A DNA stretch of 52,450 nucleotides from Ophiothrix spiculata (GCA_000969725.1 JXSR01S066024.1), one strand, 5' to 3'. Counted from the stretch's first letter, positions 1-12,272 are shown. Notes: generated from the sequence alone by a model not told the origin. Numbers and translations: made by a program.

Positions 1-113
1 TTAGATTTTATATATTTTTATGATCACATATAACTTCGATTATTTCCATTGAAGAATTAACTCGGGAACTGCAGGTAATGAAAAGAAAAAAAAAATCTGA
101 TGGAAACTTATTA

Positions 114-385
114 ATATCCAGGCTCCCTCAACTTGGGAGATTTGTTCTTCAATTACAAGAAAACCCACTCCATTGTATTGATGGTAGTCTGTGATGCCAA
201 TTATTGCTTTACATTTGTTGACATTAGAAAAAGGACATCTGAAGGAAACACATTAACATCCCCCTCAACTCGGGAGATTTGTTCTTATCTACAACAAAAC
301 CCACCCCATTGTATTGATGGCAGCGTGTGATGCCAATTATTGCTTCACATTTGTCGATATTGGAAAAGGACATCTGGAGGAAACA
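114..385 (+). pseudogene. PIF/Harbinger transposase fragments, two tandem pieces
   Basis: Two adjacent pieces encode FFNYKKTHSIVLMVVCDANY and a near copy, followed by CFTFVDI. This is the segment of the HARBI1-like DDE transposase around the first catalytic Asp (CDANY). The downstream SDGG-type motif and the other catalytic residues are absent, and the second piece is out of frame in its first half. These are relics with no coding capacity. Related pieces occur at 2254-2465. Confidence 0.6.
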
Positions 386-392
386 GAGCGAT

Positions 393-1072
393 AGATCAGA
401 TAAGCAAAGACAGGAACCATAAGCCTACAACAACAAAAACCTATATCGTGTCATTGACCCACTTCTATAACTTTCTGTCTCTCGAAGACCAAAAAGGAAT
501 TGCCCACAAGCGGGTGCTACAGGTGAAGAGATCAGATAAGCAAAGACAGGAACCATAAGCCTACAACAACAAAAACCTATATCGTGTCATTGACACACTT
601 CTATAACTTTCTGTCTCTCGAAGACCAAAAAGGAATTGCCCACAAGCGGGTGCTACAGGTGAAGAGATCAGATAAGCCAAGACAGGAACCATAAGCCTAC
701 AACAACAAAAACCTACATTGTGTCATTGACACACTTCTATAACTTTCTGTCTCTCAAAGACCAGAAAGGTATTGCCCACAAGCGGGTGCTGCAGGTGAAG
801 AGATCAGATAAGCCAAGACAGGAACCATAAGCCTACAACAACAAAAACCTACATTGTGTCATTGACCCACTTCTATAACTTTCTGTCTCTCGAAGACCAG
901 AAAGGTATTGCCCACAAGCGGGTGCTGCAGGTGAAGAGATCAGATAAGCCAAGACAGGAACCATAAGCCTACAACAACAAAAACCTATATCGTGTCATTG
1001 ACACACTTCTATAACTTTCTGTCTCTCGAAGACCAGAAAGGTATTGCCCACAAGCCGGTTCTTCAGGTGAAG
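393..1072 (+). repeat. Five-copy 136-bp tandem array of an exon-like unit
   Basis: Units start at 393, 529, 665, 801 and 937, each beginning AGATCAGATAAG. Each unit encodes a piece reading TYIVSLTHFYNFLSLEDQKG followed by IAHKRVLQVK. The unit length is not a multiple of three, so the array cannot be read through as a protein repeat. Each unit ends CAGGTGAAG, a good donor consensus. The last unit runs on into SLLNAKRQGLQRKVMTHSSK and then a donor at about 1152. The protein family is not recognised; it faintly resembles the N-terminal helical domain of tyrosine recombinases. Confidence 0.85.
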
Positions 1073-1529
1073 AGCCTGTTAAATGCAAAGAGACAGGGGT
1101 TGCAGAGGAAGGTCATGACCCACTCTTCCAAAGTGAAGAAAATGATTACAGGTAGGTTTCACATTACTGCTCTTAATTTATTTTCATAGGACAGACTCGG
1201 GCCCACAACAACACTGGAGAAACCATGTCAAGGGAAACTTCCATTAGCTGAGCTTCCGGAGGGCGAAAGTTTGGTACCTTCTGTCAAGCCCCTAACCATT
1301 GCAATTAGAATTCTAATATTCACATCGGGGATGGGATGTACTAATATAAGGAGAAGTGTTCAGGATATTGAAATTAACTTATTAGTAGATTATACCATTG
1401 ATTCTCATTCTCATGCTGTGCGGACTAAATACCATTGATTCTCATTTTAGAAAGTATTCTCATCAGTATCATCATCATCGGTATCTATATCAAGTTGAAT
1501 CATGTTAATTTTTTTTTTTTAAATTTCAG

Positions 1530-1680
1530 AATTTGAAACCGATAAATCAACATTAAGAAACCAGCACAATGTCCCAAATGCGGTCAAATATTCAAGAAGA
1601 AGTGGAAGCTTCATAACCATCTTAGAAAAGCGCACAATCTTCCAAGTTCCATCCTCATTCAAGTGCCCCTGGTGTCCAAA
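1530..1680 (+). pseudogene. Exon-like piece with a C2H2 zinc finger, likely decayed
   Basis: After an acceptor-like TTTCAG at 1524-1529, one frame encodes CPKCGQIFKKKWKLHNHLRK then AH, a regular C2H2 finger (C-x2-C-x12-H-x4-H). That frame is not open from the acceptor, so the piece is either broken or entered elsewhere. A Pro/Ser-rich stretch follows to about 1848. It may belong to the same unrecognised gene as the 136-bp array. Confidence 0.35.
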
Positions 1681-2253
1681 GCTGGGCTGGGACCGTCACC
1701 ACCATCACCTTCGCCATTATATTCACCATCACGTCCCACGTCACCACTTCCTCTTGCGTCAACCAATCCCGTCCATCGTCAGCGCCCCAACCAGAACCTA
1801 CAGTTACACACCAGTCGTCCCGCCATCCCGAAGAGATATAGTCAATGAAGCCTACCATCGTCCCGTCACACATCAACCACCCTTGGAGACAGTCGCCAAC
1901 CCCCCGTCATAGACCAACGTATACAATAGATCCAGAGCATCAAATCATAGACAGCAATTTCAACATTCCACTATTTCATCCTACCTCCAATTTCACACCC
2001 TACCAAATAGACCTTTTTTTGAGCTTAAACATGAGACTGACACTAGACCCAGAGACTGGGCGGGTCACTGCTCGCCTCACCAGTGCCAGTCTAGGTGATG
2101 AGCAGCAGGAGGAGCAGACGGGCGAGCAGTGAACCCGAAATCAAATCGTCACAATTATCCCCTTCCCCATCATCAAGTATTCTGCGTCACCGTCTTCAAG
2201 TCATCATCGTCACCATCTCCCAAGTCCTCAGCGTCACCGTCTTCAAGTCATCA

Positions 2254-2465
2254 GATATTGGAAAAGGGAAATCTGATGTAACACATTACAACTCGGTAGA
2301 TTTGTTCTTTAATTACAAGAAACCCCATTCTGTTGTATTGATGGCAGCGTGTGATGCAAATTATTGCTTCACCTTTGTTGATATTGGAAAAGGACATCTG
2401 AAGGAAACACATTAATATCAAGGCTCCCTCAACGCGGGAGATTTGTACTTCAATTACAAAAAAAA
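2254..2465 (+). pseudogene. PIF/Harbinger transposase fragment, further copies
   Basis: This piece encodes [20 protein letters not shown] then [12 protein letters not shown], again the first-Asp region of a Harbinger DDE transposase. A partial second unit begins at about 2415 (GGCTCCCTCAACGCGGGAG). It is the same unit found at 114-385, so two sub-arrays flank the 136-bp array and the zinc-finger piece. Confidence 0.55.
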
Positions 2466-2469
2466 AATT

Positions 2470-3239
2470 AAATGTTCTGTTGGGAATTGAGAGAGATTGC
2501 AACTGAATGTAAATGCAAAAGCATTAGACGGCAAACACATAAACATCCAGGGCCCCTTAAACACACAACTTGAAAATATTTAGTCAAAGAAAAATAGCCA
2601 AACTCCTATATGGCAGAATGCTATGAAACACTTATATGTAACACCTGCTACAGCACCATACTTATTGAGTAAATCAATCACCATCACCATCAATTTCCTA
2701 TAAATCATGTCAGCATTGTAACCATAATTTCTTTACCAATCAAGCAAATCAAAAACATGATCAATCATTCCATTCTGGACAAAAACCTCAATCAATTGTT
2801 AAAATGTTCCGTTCCTTTCTGTGATATTGCATTTACCAGTTAAATGATTTCCTTTTGCATTCTTATCATGATGCAAACATTGAGATAACAAATCACACAT
2901 TTGCACCCATGGGTGGTTTTCTTGATTTCAAGGAATCTGAAGAAAAGAAAACAACTTGTACATGTGTTAAGAAAAGAGGCAACAAAAGGAGAGCAAAATC
3001 CACAATGATTACTCATTATATATGTCCCGTCATATCAAAAGGTTGGCATAGTAAATTACGAGGAGGATTCCCCCCCCCCAAATGATGTGAACCGCCCGTG
3101 AATCGTGGACGTTCAGTGCAGTGAGTGACACCTCAAGTTTATGGCTGGAAAGCGTTGCTGAACATATGTCCCTCTGGTCAAACATTACTACTAAGCTTAA
3201 TTACTACCCTCTGCTCAATTATTTCGTTAGTGGTGCACA
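2470..3239. other. No gene or recognised element
   Basis: AT-rich sequence with only short chance reading frames and no inverted-repeat ends that I could find. Confidence 0.5.
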
Positions 3240-3530
3240 ATGGAGGTAAACAATAACAATCAGAGTCCCAAAAATACAAGAAAAAGACGCAGAAAGCATC
3301 TACGTACTACACAGACTGGCACTACAACGTACAAGAGAAAGAAAAAAAAACCCCAGAAAATGAGGTAGTAGTGTGGGCTCAGTTCAAGGGTTTGGCGGTG
3401 TGGTGGCCTGTTTTACAAATAGGCCATTGGTTTAACAGCAAGACAGAAGATACCTAGTACACATCAGAAGATGTCAAAATGACTTGTTCATTCAGTGATA
3501 AGACTATAGAACAGCTGTCAAGAAAATTTA
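3240..3530 (+). pseudogene. Decayed fragment with a PWWP-like segment
   Basis: A Lys/Arg-rich stretch starting at an ATG at 3240 is followed, in another frame, by VVVWAQFKGLAVWWPV, which resembles the core of a PWWP chromatin-binding domain (VWAK-x-KG-x-PWWP). Stops interrupt both frames. A further frame at about 3600-3740 encodes a Glu/Asn/Ala-rich low-complexity stretch. The link to PWWP proteins rests on this short match only. Confidence 0.25.
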
Positions 3531-3739
3531 TGAAAGAAGAAGCTGTTTAAAACGTTGGACATGTTTGATTCTGATTTGCAGTGGGTTAAGGAGAAAAGTT
3601 GATCAATCAACATTCAACACTCTGCTGAGAATGAACCAGCTATTGCCGACCAAGAAACCTCTCCTACGAATGAATCAGCTACTGCTAATCAAGCAATCTC
3701 AGCTGAGAATGAGCTAGCTCCTGGCAAGCAATCCCTGAT

Positions 3740-6700
3740 TCCTAACTAATTTGAGGCAGACATTTTACCACCAGATTGCCAAAGAGCAGGAGCGGATGCC
3801 TACTCCAGACGCACTCAGTTTTTACTGGAGACGTTCTTGCTGGACAGCTCAAGTATGGCGTCAGGTAAGTATTGAAGATATCCAAATACCAAATTGCTCT
3901 AAATATGGATGGGAACTGAGAATTGTGGTGGACAAGGTAAGTGCCATCAAACCATAGTGGGATACGGATGAACATTTTGTAGAAATCAACAGACAAGGTA
4001 AACTATTAAAGTCTAGTAGATATGGATGCAAAATATGGTTTCACCACTGTCACCAGGTACTGTGGCTGCAAAAGATAGGAAAATAATGTAGTCTTACGAA
4101 AAGCCAGAATCTATAGACAGTTATATCAAGATAACATAACAAATTTCATTCAAAATATTCAAGAGTGCATACTTTTCTCATTCAATCATGTCCTTCAAAG
4201 GTAATTGTATGAATAATTTAGTAAATCTTATATTAGGATGATATTACAAAGTTAATCTTTTTTCATTAAATATTAAAATAAGTAGTGTATCTGATTAAAT
4301 TATGAGAAAAAAATTAATTTTATGAAATTATGAAATCAAAATTTATATATTTTTTTGTACAGTGTGATTCTGAAACAGAAATCCACAATGCTGGATGAGG
4401 ATTACCGGTACCACTCTCTTTGAATACAGAACTTCCAAAATGCAGTTAATGGAGAGTATTTTTAGCTAACAGGGGACTAACACACATACTTGTCAATTTT
4501 ATTTCTACGTCTATATTGTTGAAGGTGAAGCATTCATTCCTAAAGACAAAACACTTTACATTGCTGGTGGTTTTGATGTTGACTTTTTATGTTACTTAAA
4601 TAAATAGGACTATAATAGTTCAGCGCCTTATTATGTATCTCATTAGCAATTTACAAGCAGTAAAATGACGATCACAGCAGAAATCGTGAGAGGTTAGGCA
4701 GCGCACCGTATATTAAATACCAGTAAATCAAACCTTAACAATCCCAGTGCTTCCACTTGGTGAAAGAATTGTGGCTGGCTAGTGCCGCTGACACAAATTA
4801 TATGAGAATGACAATGGGCCAGTTTGAGGTACATTGATAGCTCATCAAAGTACACACAGATTGCCAGTATCAACAGGTGAACGCCTTGTGAATACGTTAC
4901 GGTGAGTAGAATGACTATGAATCTTTTATATCCCTGATTAATAGGACTCTGATAGTACAGTGCCATCTGTACTTTTATTTAGTACTATTAGTACAATTCA
5001 ACTTCTGCATAAATAACAATATGGTAACCATTTCGAAGATATTGCAGATCTTTGGGAATTCTATGCCATTCTTTCACTTTTGAATTAAACATTTCATTTT
5101 TTTCTCATTATTACAAATTTTAGGATTTAAATTTTCTGTTTGTTTCACTTTTGAAGTAAACATATCATTTTATTTTTCTCATTATAATTTAATTTTAGGA
5201 TGAAATTTAAGAATTAGCTGAGAAAGACTTGCAGTGCAGTTTGCATGTTCAGTACGGTAATGCATAAGATCAGCAGAGAATGCCACACATTGCTAGTGGC
5301 AGGACGAAGAACTGAAAAAAAACAAAAAAACAGAAATATAAGAAGCATTGCTTGCCAGGAATAATTTGTTCCAAATGTAACCAACAAATGCAGTCAAATA
5401 AAAGAACTCGGGACAAAGAAATGAAACTATGCGGTCAAATCAGAATCTGTAGACAGATACAACAAGGTTACAAACCAATTGCATACAATATATCTTAGAG
5501 TGTATACTTTTCTCATTGGATGCCCTTCAGAGGAAATTTTAGTTAATTTAATTTTTTGGATGATATTACAAGTTTATCATTGAATATGTATCTGATTAAA
5601 TTAAAAAAAAATATTTCTATAGAATCAAAATTGACAATTTTTTAACAATTGGTATGGTGATAAATTAAGGCACAAAAAGAAAATAACATGTACAATAATT
5701 CTCCACTAATTTGAAGCAGACATTTTACCACCGTATTGCCAAAGAACAGGAGTGGATGCCTACTCCAGATGCATTCAGTTTTCACTGGGGACATTCTTGC
5801 TGGACAGCTCAAGTATGGCGATAGAGGAAAACTTTCGACCATCATTTAGTACTCTCAGCAACTACATGCACATGGTGATTGCCCTTACATCTTGTCTACT
5901 AATTGTTACATTTTTTTCTAAATTTACAGCACAGGGATATTGACATGGCACGGGAAGCCATACCAGAAGATGAAGTTTGGCTCAAAGTGGGCGGGGACAA
6001 GGGCCAGGGAACATTCAAATTCTGCTTCCAAACTGCAAATATATCAAAAGGAATACATGTATATACCTTATGTATAAAAGAGCAGACATCTATGAAAATT
6101 TGTCAAGAACATAATTCTGACTAAGGATCAAATCATGCGCTTTAATGGATTCAAGACTGCCATCAGCCAAAATTAAGGCTGGGAAAGTTGACAAGAATTT
6201 TACTCAAAATACTGGATGGAATTACAATTTTGCACTTTGCAGCTGTTTTTAGGTATATTCCATTGCTGGTTAATAAGGCCTAACAAGAAAGAGGTTGTTG
6301 AACCATCTGCACTGGATCATTTCAGATCAGAGTTAACTAATGCTATTCCCATGGATGTTGGTCTTAAAGATGTCTTTAAAAGCAAGTCAGTATTCTACAG
6401 TAAAGGTCTGAATAAACTTTAACTCTGTCCATTCAGTTATGAAATATGGAGAAATGCCAAAGCAGACAGTAGGAGTATTCACTTGCCTAGCAAAAGTGCA
6501 TATCCTGATGCACCCTTGGAGGTGCAGGATTTGCTTACCAAAGACCAATTTTTAATTAAATATTATATTTTATCATTCTCATTATTTCAAATTTGAGGAT
6601 GAAATTTAAGAATTGGCTGAGAAAGAATCACAGCGCAGCCTGCATGTTCAGTACGGAAATGCAAGATCAATATTGCCACACATCATCAGTGGCAGAATGA

Positions 6701-7100
6701 AGTGCTTAAAATTTAATTTAATTTTTGGATGATATTACAATTTAATCTATTTAATTGAACATGTAGTATCTGATTCAATAGAATCAAAATTGATGATTTC
6801 TTAATAATTGAGTATGGTGATTAAATTAATTAGATATGGGGTGAGAAGAAATTTCGACCAACATCTAGTACTCTCAGCAACTACATGCAATTGTTGATCG
6901 CCCTTACATCTTGTCTACTAATTGTTCCAACATTTTTTTTCGAAATTTACAGCACAGGGAACTTGACATGGCATGATGGACTAATACCAGATAATGAAGT
7001 ATGGGTTTAAGTGGGTGGGGACAAGGGCCAGGGAACATTCAAGTACTGCTTCCAAATGGCAAATACAGACGAGAACGATTAGTCACGACTTATATATGCA
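3740..7100 (+). repeat. Internally duplicated decayed region, unrecognised multi-exon family
   Basis: Three kinds of block recur in order. Block X (GATGAAATTTAAGAATT...GCATGTTCAGTACGG) is at about 5198-5310 and 6598-6715. Block Y (GCAGACATTTTACCACC...GACAGCTCAAGTATGGCG) is at about 3748-3862 and 5711-5825. Block Z (TTTCGACCA...ACAAGGGCCAGGGAACATTC) is at about 5830-6050 and 6845-7060. A fourth similarity joins 4060-4320 to 5410-5640. Block Z follows an acceptor-like TTTACAG and encodes EDEVWLKVGGDKGQGTFKFC, a conserved-looking motif whose family I cannot name. The pattern fits old segmental duplication of a repeated multi-exon gene or DNA transposon, now non-coding. Confidence 0.6.
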
Positions 7101-8093
7101 CTCAATGTTATTGAAGAAGATGAGTTTTACTTACTTTATGTTATGAATAAACCCACCAATGTTGACTTTAGATATGAGGAGTACAATCCTATCAACGTCA
7201 AAGCATTGAAATGATGATGAATGCAGTCTAGTTTTCAGGTACAGAACAGTCATTCACTGACTGTAACTTGTAACTTATAAAATATATCGAGGGTTGATAG
7301 CCACAAGGTCGTTTTTAACAATCACAAAATCTCGAAAGGGAAGTGTGTACAATTAACTAGCATCTCATCAAAACGGAATCTGTGAGTGATTATCGTAAAA
7401 GCAACTGGCAATATAGCTTCAGATTGGTGTCAATGCACTTGAGGGTAAGCATTGCAGTAGAAGACATATTTAACCTGAGTTTTGCGTACATGCAAATTTA
7501 TATTACTAGGGGGAAAAAGTCGCAAGAAGTTTATTTTTCAATTAACTTGAAGGGTCTGATTCTGCACATACTTAATTGGATCCAACTAAGGAACAAAAAG
7601 CAGTATGAGTAGTACAATTTAAAGGACAGTTTGATCAAAAACTGTACTTTATTCATTACAGGCACCAAATTTTGGTCAAGTTTGAAAAGTTTTTGAGTTG
7701 AGATGGATCTGAATCATTAAGTCAATATTTCAATGCAGGAAATTCAATAAACTTATGTAGTCGAAATGTAGTTTTCAGCCTTGAATACAAGTAAATGCAA
7801 GTCAAATAAATACTTAAAATCAACTTGTGCAGAATTCTTGTTAAAAATACATAGGGAAAATTTGTCTTAAATTGTTATGTATACAAATATGATTTGAATG
7901 TGATTTAATCCGATGTAGTGCTTTGTCTTTTCTTATTCCTCCAGTTTGGGAAAAACCTTCAACCATGTAGCAGCTATGCTTTTTAAACTGGACCATGTCT
8001 GGAAGTATGGTTTAACCAATCCAGCTTGTACTTCAGTATCCAGCAGTTGGATAGGTACTTCAAAGTCCATCATACCAAAGAAAGTGAAAGATG
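7100..8093. other. No gene or recognised element
   Basis: AT-rich non-coding sequence. Reading frames are short and lack recognisable domains or splice-supported exons. Confidence 0.5.
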
Positions 8094-8094
8094 C

Positions 8095-8127
<33 letters not shown>

Positions 8128-8661
8128 CTACTTAGTGCAAAAGGGGTTATGGGGACGTGCTGCATATTTGGGTAGCAAAATCAGTCTTTCTGGTATTCCA
8201 ATCGGTCCTTTTTCTTCGCAAAATGAGGTATTTTGATGGGTTTTCTTTTCAACATTTTCTGAAATTTGCGCCAAATGCTGTAAATTTGGACATTTCTTTT
8301 CATATTCATATTCAGATTTATTAGTCCATCTATATACAAAATACAAAGAAACATGAATGATACAATGCAAAGATAGTATAGATAGATGACAGGAGATCAT
8401 TAGGAGCAGACCTCGAAAAGTATGGCCACCCAGTTGAACGGTAAAATGGTTGCAAAATTTCATTTTCATTTTGTTAGAAAATTTTGCCAAAATAGAGCAA
8501 ATTTGGACAGAAAACTGAGATTTTTGAATAAATTTGGCTCAAAATTTAGAAGATCTGGTATATGGATGAGTCTGTTTTTCTTAAAAATTGGTATTTGGTA
8601 AATTTCCCAGAGGCACGTCCCTACCCAAACCAAATTTGAGTAACCCCCCCCCCACCACCGG
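8094..8661. mobile_element. Non-autonomous DNA transposon with poly-G ends (copy 1), 8-bp TSD
   Basis: The element begins CCCGGGG with a 31-base G run (8097-8127) and ends CCACCACCGG. It is flanked by the 8-bp repeat GAAAGATG (8086-8093 and 8662-8669). Its interior matches the reverse complement of the element at 27818-28202, for example GGTATTCCAATCGGTCC and GGCACGTCCCTACCC. An 8-bp target duplication fits hAT, among other superfamilies. No transposase is present. About 8297-8480 is an insertion absent from the other copy. Confidence 0.8.
8297..8480 (-). mobile_element. Truncated LINE 3' end inserted in the poly-G element
   Basis: This segment is absent from the sister element at 27818-28202. 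On the minus strand it ends GACTAATAAATC followed by TGAATATGAATATG, a short tandem tail of the kind that ends CR1/L2-group LINEs. It carries no coding sequence that I can identify. Confidence 0.5.
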
Positions 8662-8669
8662 GAAAGATG

Positions 8670-9488
8670 TAGCATGGGAATGTCATGATTACAGCAAAGG
8701 TTTGTGATACTGAGACCTAATTTCAATACAAGTTTGCAGTTTTATCTATAATCAAACCTCATAAAAGTTACATTGGTAACTTACAGAAGATTCCACAAAT
8801 GAATTTAATCACTAAAATAAATACAAACATCGATCCCTGGTTCACAAACATCGATACCAGTTTTCTGCATTGCACGTGTGCAAATCAGTTGACACAATAC
8901 TACCAGGTGTAATTGACGACTCGGTTCATCATTTGTTTACAATCCATTCACGCTATCACTTGATGTTTGCATTGCTCTACTCCGAATTTTATAGCATTTT
9001 TCACAGAATTTATTGTTTTATAAATTTACTTTCTTTGCATTTCTTAAATGGATGACCAATTTGTAAATTGGGGAGACCTATCAACTAATTGAAACACATA
9101 TTGCCAGGTCTGCATCATGGGCCACATATTGATGCTTACACTTATGTAACTAAAATATTTTTAAAAACAACACACTTTAAAGATGTACTAGATTATTGTC
9201 AATACATTTTGTCTAGTTTTCGTCAATATGTAACAATAAACACCCATTTCTTTAAATATTGGTTCAAACAAAAATGTTAAGTTACGAAACAACTACTTTT
9301 TCTGGGTGGGCAAATGTTTCACCAAATAAAATAACTAAAAATCAATAACATTGAAATAAAACTTGGATAAAAACATTGGAATGATATCACACAAGCACAG
9401 AATTGTCACAAGATACATGGTCAGATTATTAATGAAGATCTTTAAAATTGAATCTGGCCATGTATCTTTTATAACAATGATCTAATAA
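8670..9488. other. No gene or recognised element
   Basis: AT-rich, non-coding as far as can be seen. Confidence 0.5.
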
Positions 9489-9830
9489 GGCTAAGAAAAA
9501 AATTGTTGTGTTGCACTTTGGGGGAAAAATTATCAAGTCGGGTCGATCGGTCAGAATTTTTTTTTTTTTTACTTTTCCTGAAGGAGAGTTTGACCTTAAA
9601 AATCTCTAAAAACAATGCATGTTTAAGTCATATGATGACAAAACAAGATCATTTAAATGTATTCGTTATTTCTGACGGAACACCAAAGATTTGTTAATTT
9701 AACACATTTATTGTGAGTTTCTGTGCTAGAAACGGGAAGTTTGATAGAAAAATTTGTAAAAAATATCCAACCCAATTTTTGCCAGATTTAGGGTTGGTCG
9801 AAAAAGGTTAACACAACAATTTTTTAGGCC
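9489..9830. mobile_element. Harbinger-like MITE (GGCC-A/T-rich ends)
   Basis: The inverted ends read TAAGGCTAAGAAAAAAATTG on the left and TAAGGCCTAAAAAATTG on the reverse of the right, each followed by TTGTGTT. A run reading GTCGGGTCGATCGGTC follows the left end. Related ends occur at 15102, 45219 and 50345. The TAA/TTA flanks suggest the PIF/Harbinger group. Confidence 0.6.
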
Positions 9831-9833
9831 TTA

Positions 9834-10416
9834 TAATAAATTATAAATATTGGAACGATTTGCATGTAAAATTATAAAAAAGCGCAAGTAATATATCAGA
9901 TTTAAACATGATTTATATAGTAAACACATATTCCTTGTTTACAGCTCAATTCAGTAAAACATTCTTCTTCTTGCTATAATGCACTTAAAGCAATACATGG
10001 AATTAGAAGTTGGAAGTTGAAGTGGAAAAAAAATCATTGTAAAGTTTCGTTTTAAAATAATGTTGCAACACACATTGATCAATACTCCTTTCAAAATATC
10101 ACAAGCTAATAAAATAACTACTGGATAATGATTACATAATACAATCCAGTGATGAAAATCCCTAGAACTGGAGAAGTTCCTAATTTTGAAACCTTTGTAT
10201 TACCATGTATCAAAGAATGTTGAATCAAATTGAAACACAAGTTATCTAGCTTTTATATATTGGTTGATGCATCTAATGATTCATCACTTAGACAAATAGA
10301 CTTCATGCTTAAGTGGATCTGCAAGTACCCCCTGATAACATAGATACATTTTTTTTTACTATTTTGAAATACATAGACTGGTAAGAATGTACTGAGCAAT
10401 ATCTTATAAATCAATC
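9834..10416. other. No gene or recognised element
   Basis: AT-rich, non-coding as far as can be seen. Confidence 0.5.
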
Positions 10417-10418
10417 TA

Positions 10419-11015
10419 CGAGGGGGTATCAAAAAGTTTTAAAGATCACCAAGAAGGAAAAGAGCTATGTAGATGAACTTTTGTCAAGATGGTCACTGGT
10501 CCTTGTGTACATTATGGTTCAAAAATGATATCAATGGCATTTGTACTTTCTAAACAGGTGTCGACAGATGTCAGATGTCAACAACCTCCCGTCGCTAAAC
10601 AGATAAATTGCATGAAGAAATCAAAGAAACGTGACGTGATCAAATCCCTGCATTGGTTACAGCCCAGTAATTCTATGATGACACACCAAAAATTTCAAAG
10701 TTTAATACCATAGTATAGGTTAGGATCTCCTCTTTCCATTGATACCAACATTATGGAAATCGATCGACAAATGACGTCATTATGACGTAATAATGAATGA
10801 CTTGAAAATGTTTACTGTTAGCGAAATACAATATGGATATTTTGGCTAATTTTGGATCTCTACAATGTCGGCCTGTGGACAGTAAATTTTAAGTGGTAGA
10901 AATGCATAACTTAGCACATTGCACATGCAAAGATGACTCAAATGTGGCATAATAAAAGTAGATTCCTGGCTGTATTTCTTCTGGGTGATCTTTAAAACTT
11001 TTAGATACCCCCTCA
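10419..11015. mobile_element. Mariner-like non-autonomous element, about 600 bp
   Basis: Inverted ends of about 30 bp read GAGGGGGTATCAAAAAGTTT on the left and GAGGGGGTATCTAAAAGTTT on the reverse of the right, each continuing to AAAGATCACC. A TA dinucleotide lies at both flanks (TAC/CATA), as expected for Tc1/mariner. The ends resemble mariner-family termini. The internal 74-codon frame at 10489-10713 has no D,D34D features and is probably not a transposase. Confidence 0.7.
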
Positions 11016-11615
11016 TATATTTAACAAGGGTCTATAAATCTGTTTTCAAGAGACAGACCTCAAATCTGTTCTTAGTTTCACACACATTCACTTCATTTTA
11101 ATCCATTCACAGAACCTACAGATCTTATCTAAGTTTTACTCTTGCACGGCTTCATTTAAGGAAGTACAAGTTGATATATTGGAGACTTTTTATGTACCAC
11201 TGTTTTAGGTGACATATTGGTGTTGTCTACTGGTTAAGAATTGCTTATAGCTTACTTTAAGCAGTAACTGTTGCCCTTTCAACTCTACTTTATATTTACA
11301 TAATACAACAATGTTAAAATAGCATTTAATCCATTATTGAGTCACCTATTGATGTTGTCAGCCTTGTTTTTTAAATTTAAAAGTATGTTTTGACAAGTCC
11401 TTGCCTGGCAAAAACTGATATTGGTCAAGTGGTAAAGTCGGCATCATAATTCTTCAGACGATGTAAATAAGCATCCAGAGTACAGGGCTAATTGTTTTAA
11501 AAACGCGATCAGTACCCTGCAATTGGTGGTCACGTGACTGATTTTGTCCGAGGAATTTTGGCAGAGAATTTAATTATGACACTCTAGTACCTTGCCAAGC
11601 ACCTAATATTGGTTG

Positions 11616-12272
11616 GGTGGTAACAGAGCTACTTTTTAGCACTTATTCTTTTTGTGAATACTCTTGGAAAATACAAGGTTGGTATAATTGGCACTTTTCT
11701 AAATCGCTATTGAGTAACATAGGTATTGTCAACTTGTTAAGACATTCCTCATTTATTTCACTTCGTACCTCTATTGCATTATAAGAGATAGATGTCATGA
11801 AAAAATATATCATGAATAAATAGCAATCTCCAGGTGGTAACAGAGGTACTTTTTAGCACTTACTGCTATTGTGAATACTCCTAGAAAACACAAGGTTGAT
11901 ATAATTGGAACTCAGTCTAAATCACTATTGAGTAACATATAGGAATTGTCAACCTCTTAAGACATTCCTTGTTTATTACACTTCGTACCTCTATTGCATT
12001 ATAAGAGATACACATCATGAAAAAAATATATCATGAATAAATACCATTCTTCAGGTGGTAACAGAGGTACTTTTTAGCTCTTACTGCTTTTGTGAATACT
12101 CTTAGAAAATACGAGGTTGGTATAATTGGAACTTTCTAAATCACTATTGAGTAACATATAGGTATTGTCAACCTGTATTAGACATTCCTCGTTTATTTCA
12201 CTTTGTATCTCTATTGCATTATAAGAGATAGACATCATGAAAAAATACATCACGAATAAATAGCAATCTTCT
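11616..12272. repeat. Three-copy tandem array of about 220 bp
   Basis: Units begin GGTGGTAACAGAG at 11616, 11833 and 12054 (periods 217 and 221). They share GGTATTGTCAAC, CTATTGCATTATAAGAGATA and TATCATGAATAAATA. The array lies just past the end of the MIGA coding region, so transcripts may extend into it. A weaker relative of the unit start is seen at about 11430. Confidence 0.85.
12192..12197 (-). terminator. Candidate MIGA poly(A) signal AATAAA (minus strand)
   Basis: TTTATT on the plus strand reads AATAAA on the minus strand, about 250 bases past the MIGA stop. Equivalent hexamers recur at 11972-11977 and 11752-11757 because each sits in one unit of a 220-bp tandem array, giving three evenly spaced candidate signals. 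Confidence 0.4.

Noticed and set aside
393-1072. A CRISPR-like or coding repeat array
   Set aside because: Units abut with no spacers, are 136 bp long and not a multiple of three; the setting is eukaryotic.
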